Positions 6,543 through 6,739 of a stretch of DNA of 6,739 bases are shown in pieces. Both the position numbers and the translations under genes were made by a program. This stretch comes from an uncultured Erysipelotrichaceae bacterium (lineage in GTDB: Bacteria; Bacillota_I; Bacilli_A; RFN20; CAG-826), in contig CADBDO010000043.1 of NCBI GenBank assembly GCA_902793515.1, forward strand, positions 1 to 6,739. The letters run 5' to 3'. Position 1 is the first letter of the stretch. Every line of letters begins with the position of its first letter. A model generated the notes under the pieces. That model was not told the DNA's origin. It searched no databases and saw nothing but the letters and a program-made list of their open reading frames with translations.

Positions 6543-6739
6543 ATGGCTGTTTTATCTGTGAGACTAAGCGATGCGGAATATAAAGCGCTTGATAGTTTTG
6601 CAAAAGCAAACGATATTTCAATGAATAAGGCCATCAAGGATGCTTTTTTCGAGATGCTTGAGGACCAATATGACCTAGAGGCTTTCGATAAAGCATATGC
6701 CGAATACCTCAAAGACCCTGTGACCTATTCAGGTGAAGA
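6543..6739 (+). CDS. Ribbon-helix-helix antitoxin, RelB/DUF6290 type, 3' truncated by the window
   Basis: Sixty-five residues plus two bases are visible, and the frame is open to the edge. The N-terminus fits a ribbon-helix-helix DNA-binding fold: strand AVLSVRL (2-8), helix from SDAEYKALDSFAKAN, a turn at DIS, then helix MNKAIKDAFFEMLE. The following acidic segment EDQYDLEAFDKAYAEYLKDPVTYS is typical of the RelB-like antitoxins that neutralise RelE/ParE-fold toxins. Members I know are about 70-95 residues long, so the end should be just past the window, with a toxin gene usually next. The protein would act as a dimer, repressing its own promoter and binding the toxin. The tandem palindromes directly upstream support this. 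Codons are more AT-rich (TTT, GTT, ATT, AGT, TTA, GCG) than in purL/fhs, consistent with a mobile module. A solitary regulator without a toxin is the main alternative. Confidence 0.82.
   Translation, partial: MAVLSVRLSDAEYKALDSFAKANDISMNKAIKDAFFEMLEDQYDLEAFDKAYAEYLKDPVTYSGE

Noticed and set aside
1..6739. Alternative genetic code (TGA as Trp), given the mollicute-like lipoprotein
   Set aside because: All Trp codons read are TGG, no in-frame TGA interrupts any gene, and all visible stops are TAA. The standard code explains everything, though TGA as a stop is not tested here.
1..6739. A novel multi-gene system spanning the window
   Set aside because: The genes fall into separate transcription units with terminators between them and no shared motif or function; only the toxin-antitoxin start at the edge hints at a system, and of a known kind.

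Overview
The window looks like chromosomal DNA of a Bacillota (Firmicutes)-type bacterium. The grounds are a single-chain, clostridial-type PurL with a fused glutaminase domain, a monofunctional formate-tetrahydrofolate ligase, a Gram-positive-style lipoprotein, and AGGAGG-like ribosome binding sites. The base composition is close to balanced by eye (not counted). Codon use in the two metabolic genes is strongly skewed: proline is mostly CCA, C-ending codons dominate, and CTG is nearly absent. Every tryptophan I read is TGG and all four visible stops are TAA, so nothing suggests a non-standard code. I cannot name the genus; an uncultured gut Bacilli/Erysipelotrichia-like lineage is only a guess.

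Layout, all on the + strand. (1) Bases 1-2632 hold the last 876 residues of purL. (2) After a 20-base gap with a strong ribosome binding site comes fhs (2653-4317), closed by a strong intrinsic terminator. PurL acts in purine synthesis and Fhs makes 10-formyl-THF, the formyl donor of that pathway, so the pair is a coherent purine/one-carbon operon. (3) A single alpha/beta-hydrolase (lipase/esterase) gene, best started at 4423, has an extended -10 promoter so close that its mRNA may be leaderless. Its terminator overlaps its own stop codon. (4) A 374-residue lipoprotein of unknown function (5332-6456) has its own upstream palindrome and its own terminator. (5) The start of a ribbon-helix-helix antitoxin gene of the RelB/DUF6290 type (6543 onward) runs off the window. 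It is preceded by two tandem 15-base-spaced palindromes that look like its autoregulatory operator.

The right half is therefore three independent transcription units separated by compact terminators, following a two-gene housekeeping operon. The last gene differs from purL/fhs in codon use, as expected for a mobile toxin-antitoxin module. I see no RNA genes, insertion sequences, CRISPR arrays or other large repeats. The parts least explained by known families are the lipoprotein, with two similar beta-hairpin-like motifs, and the small palindromes sitting on three promoter regions. I found no evidence of a wholly new multi-gene system.
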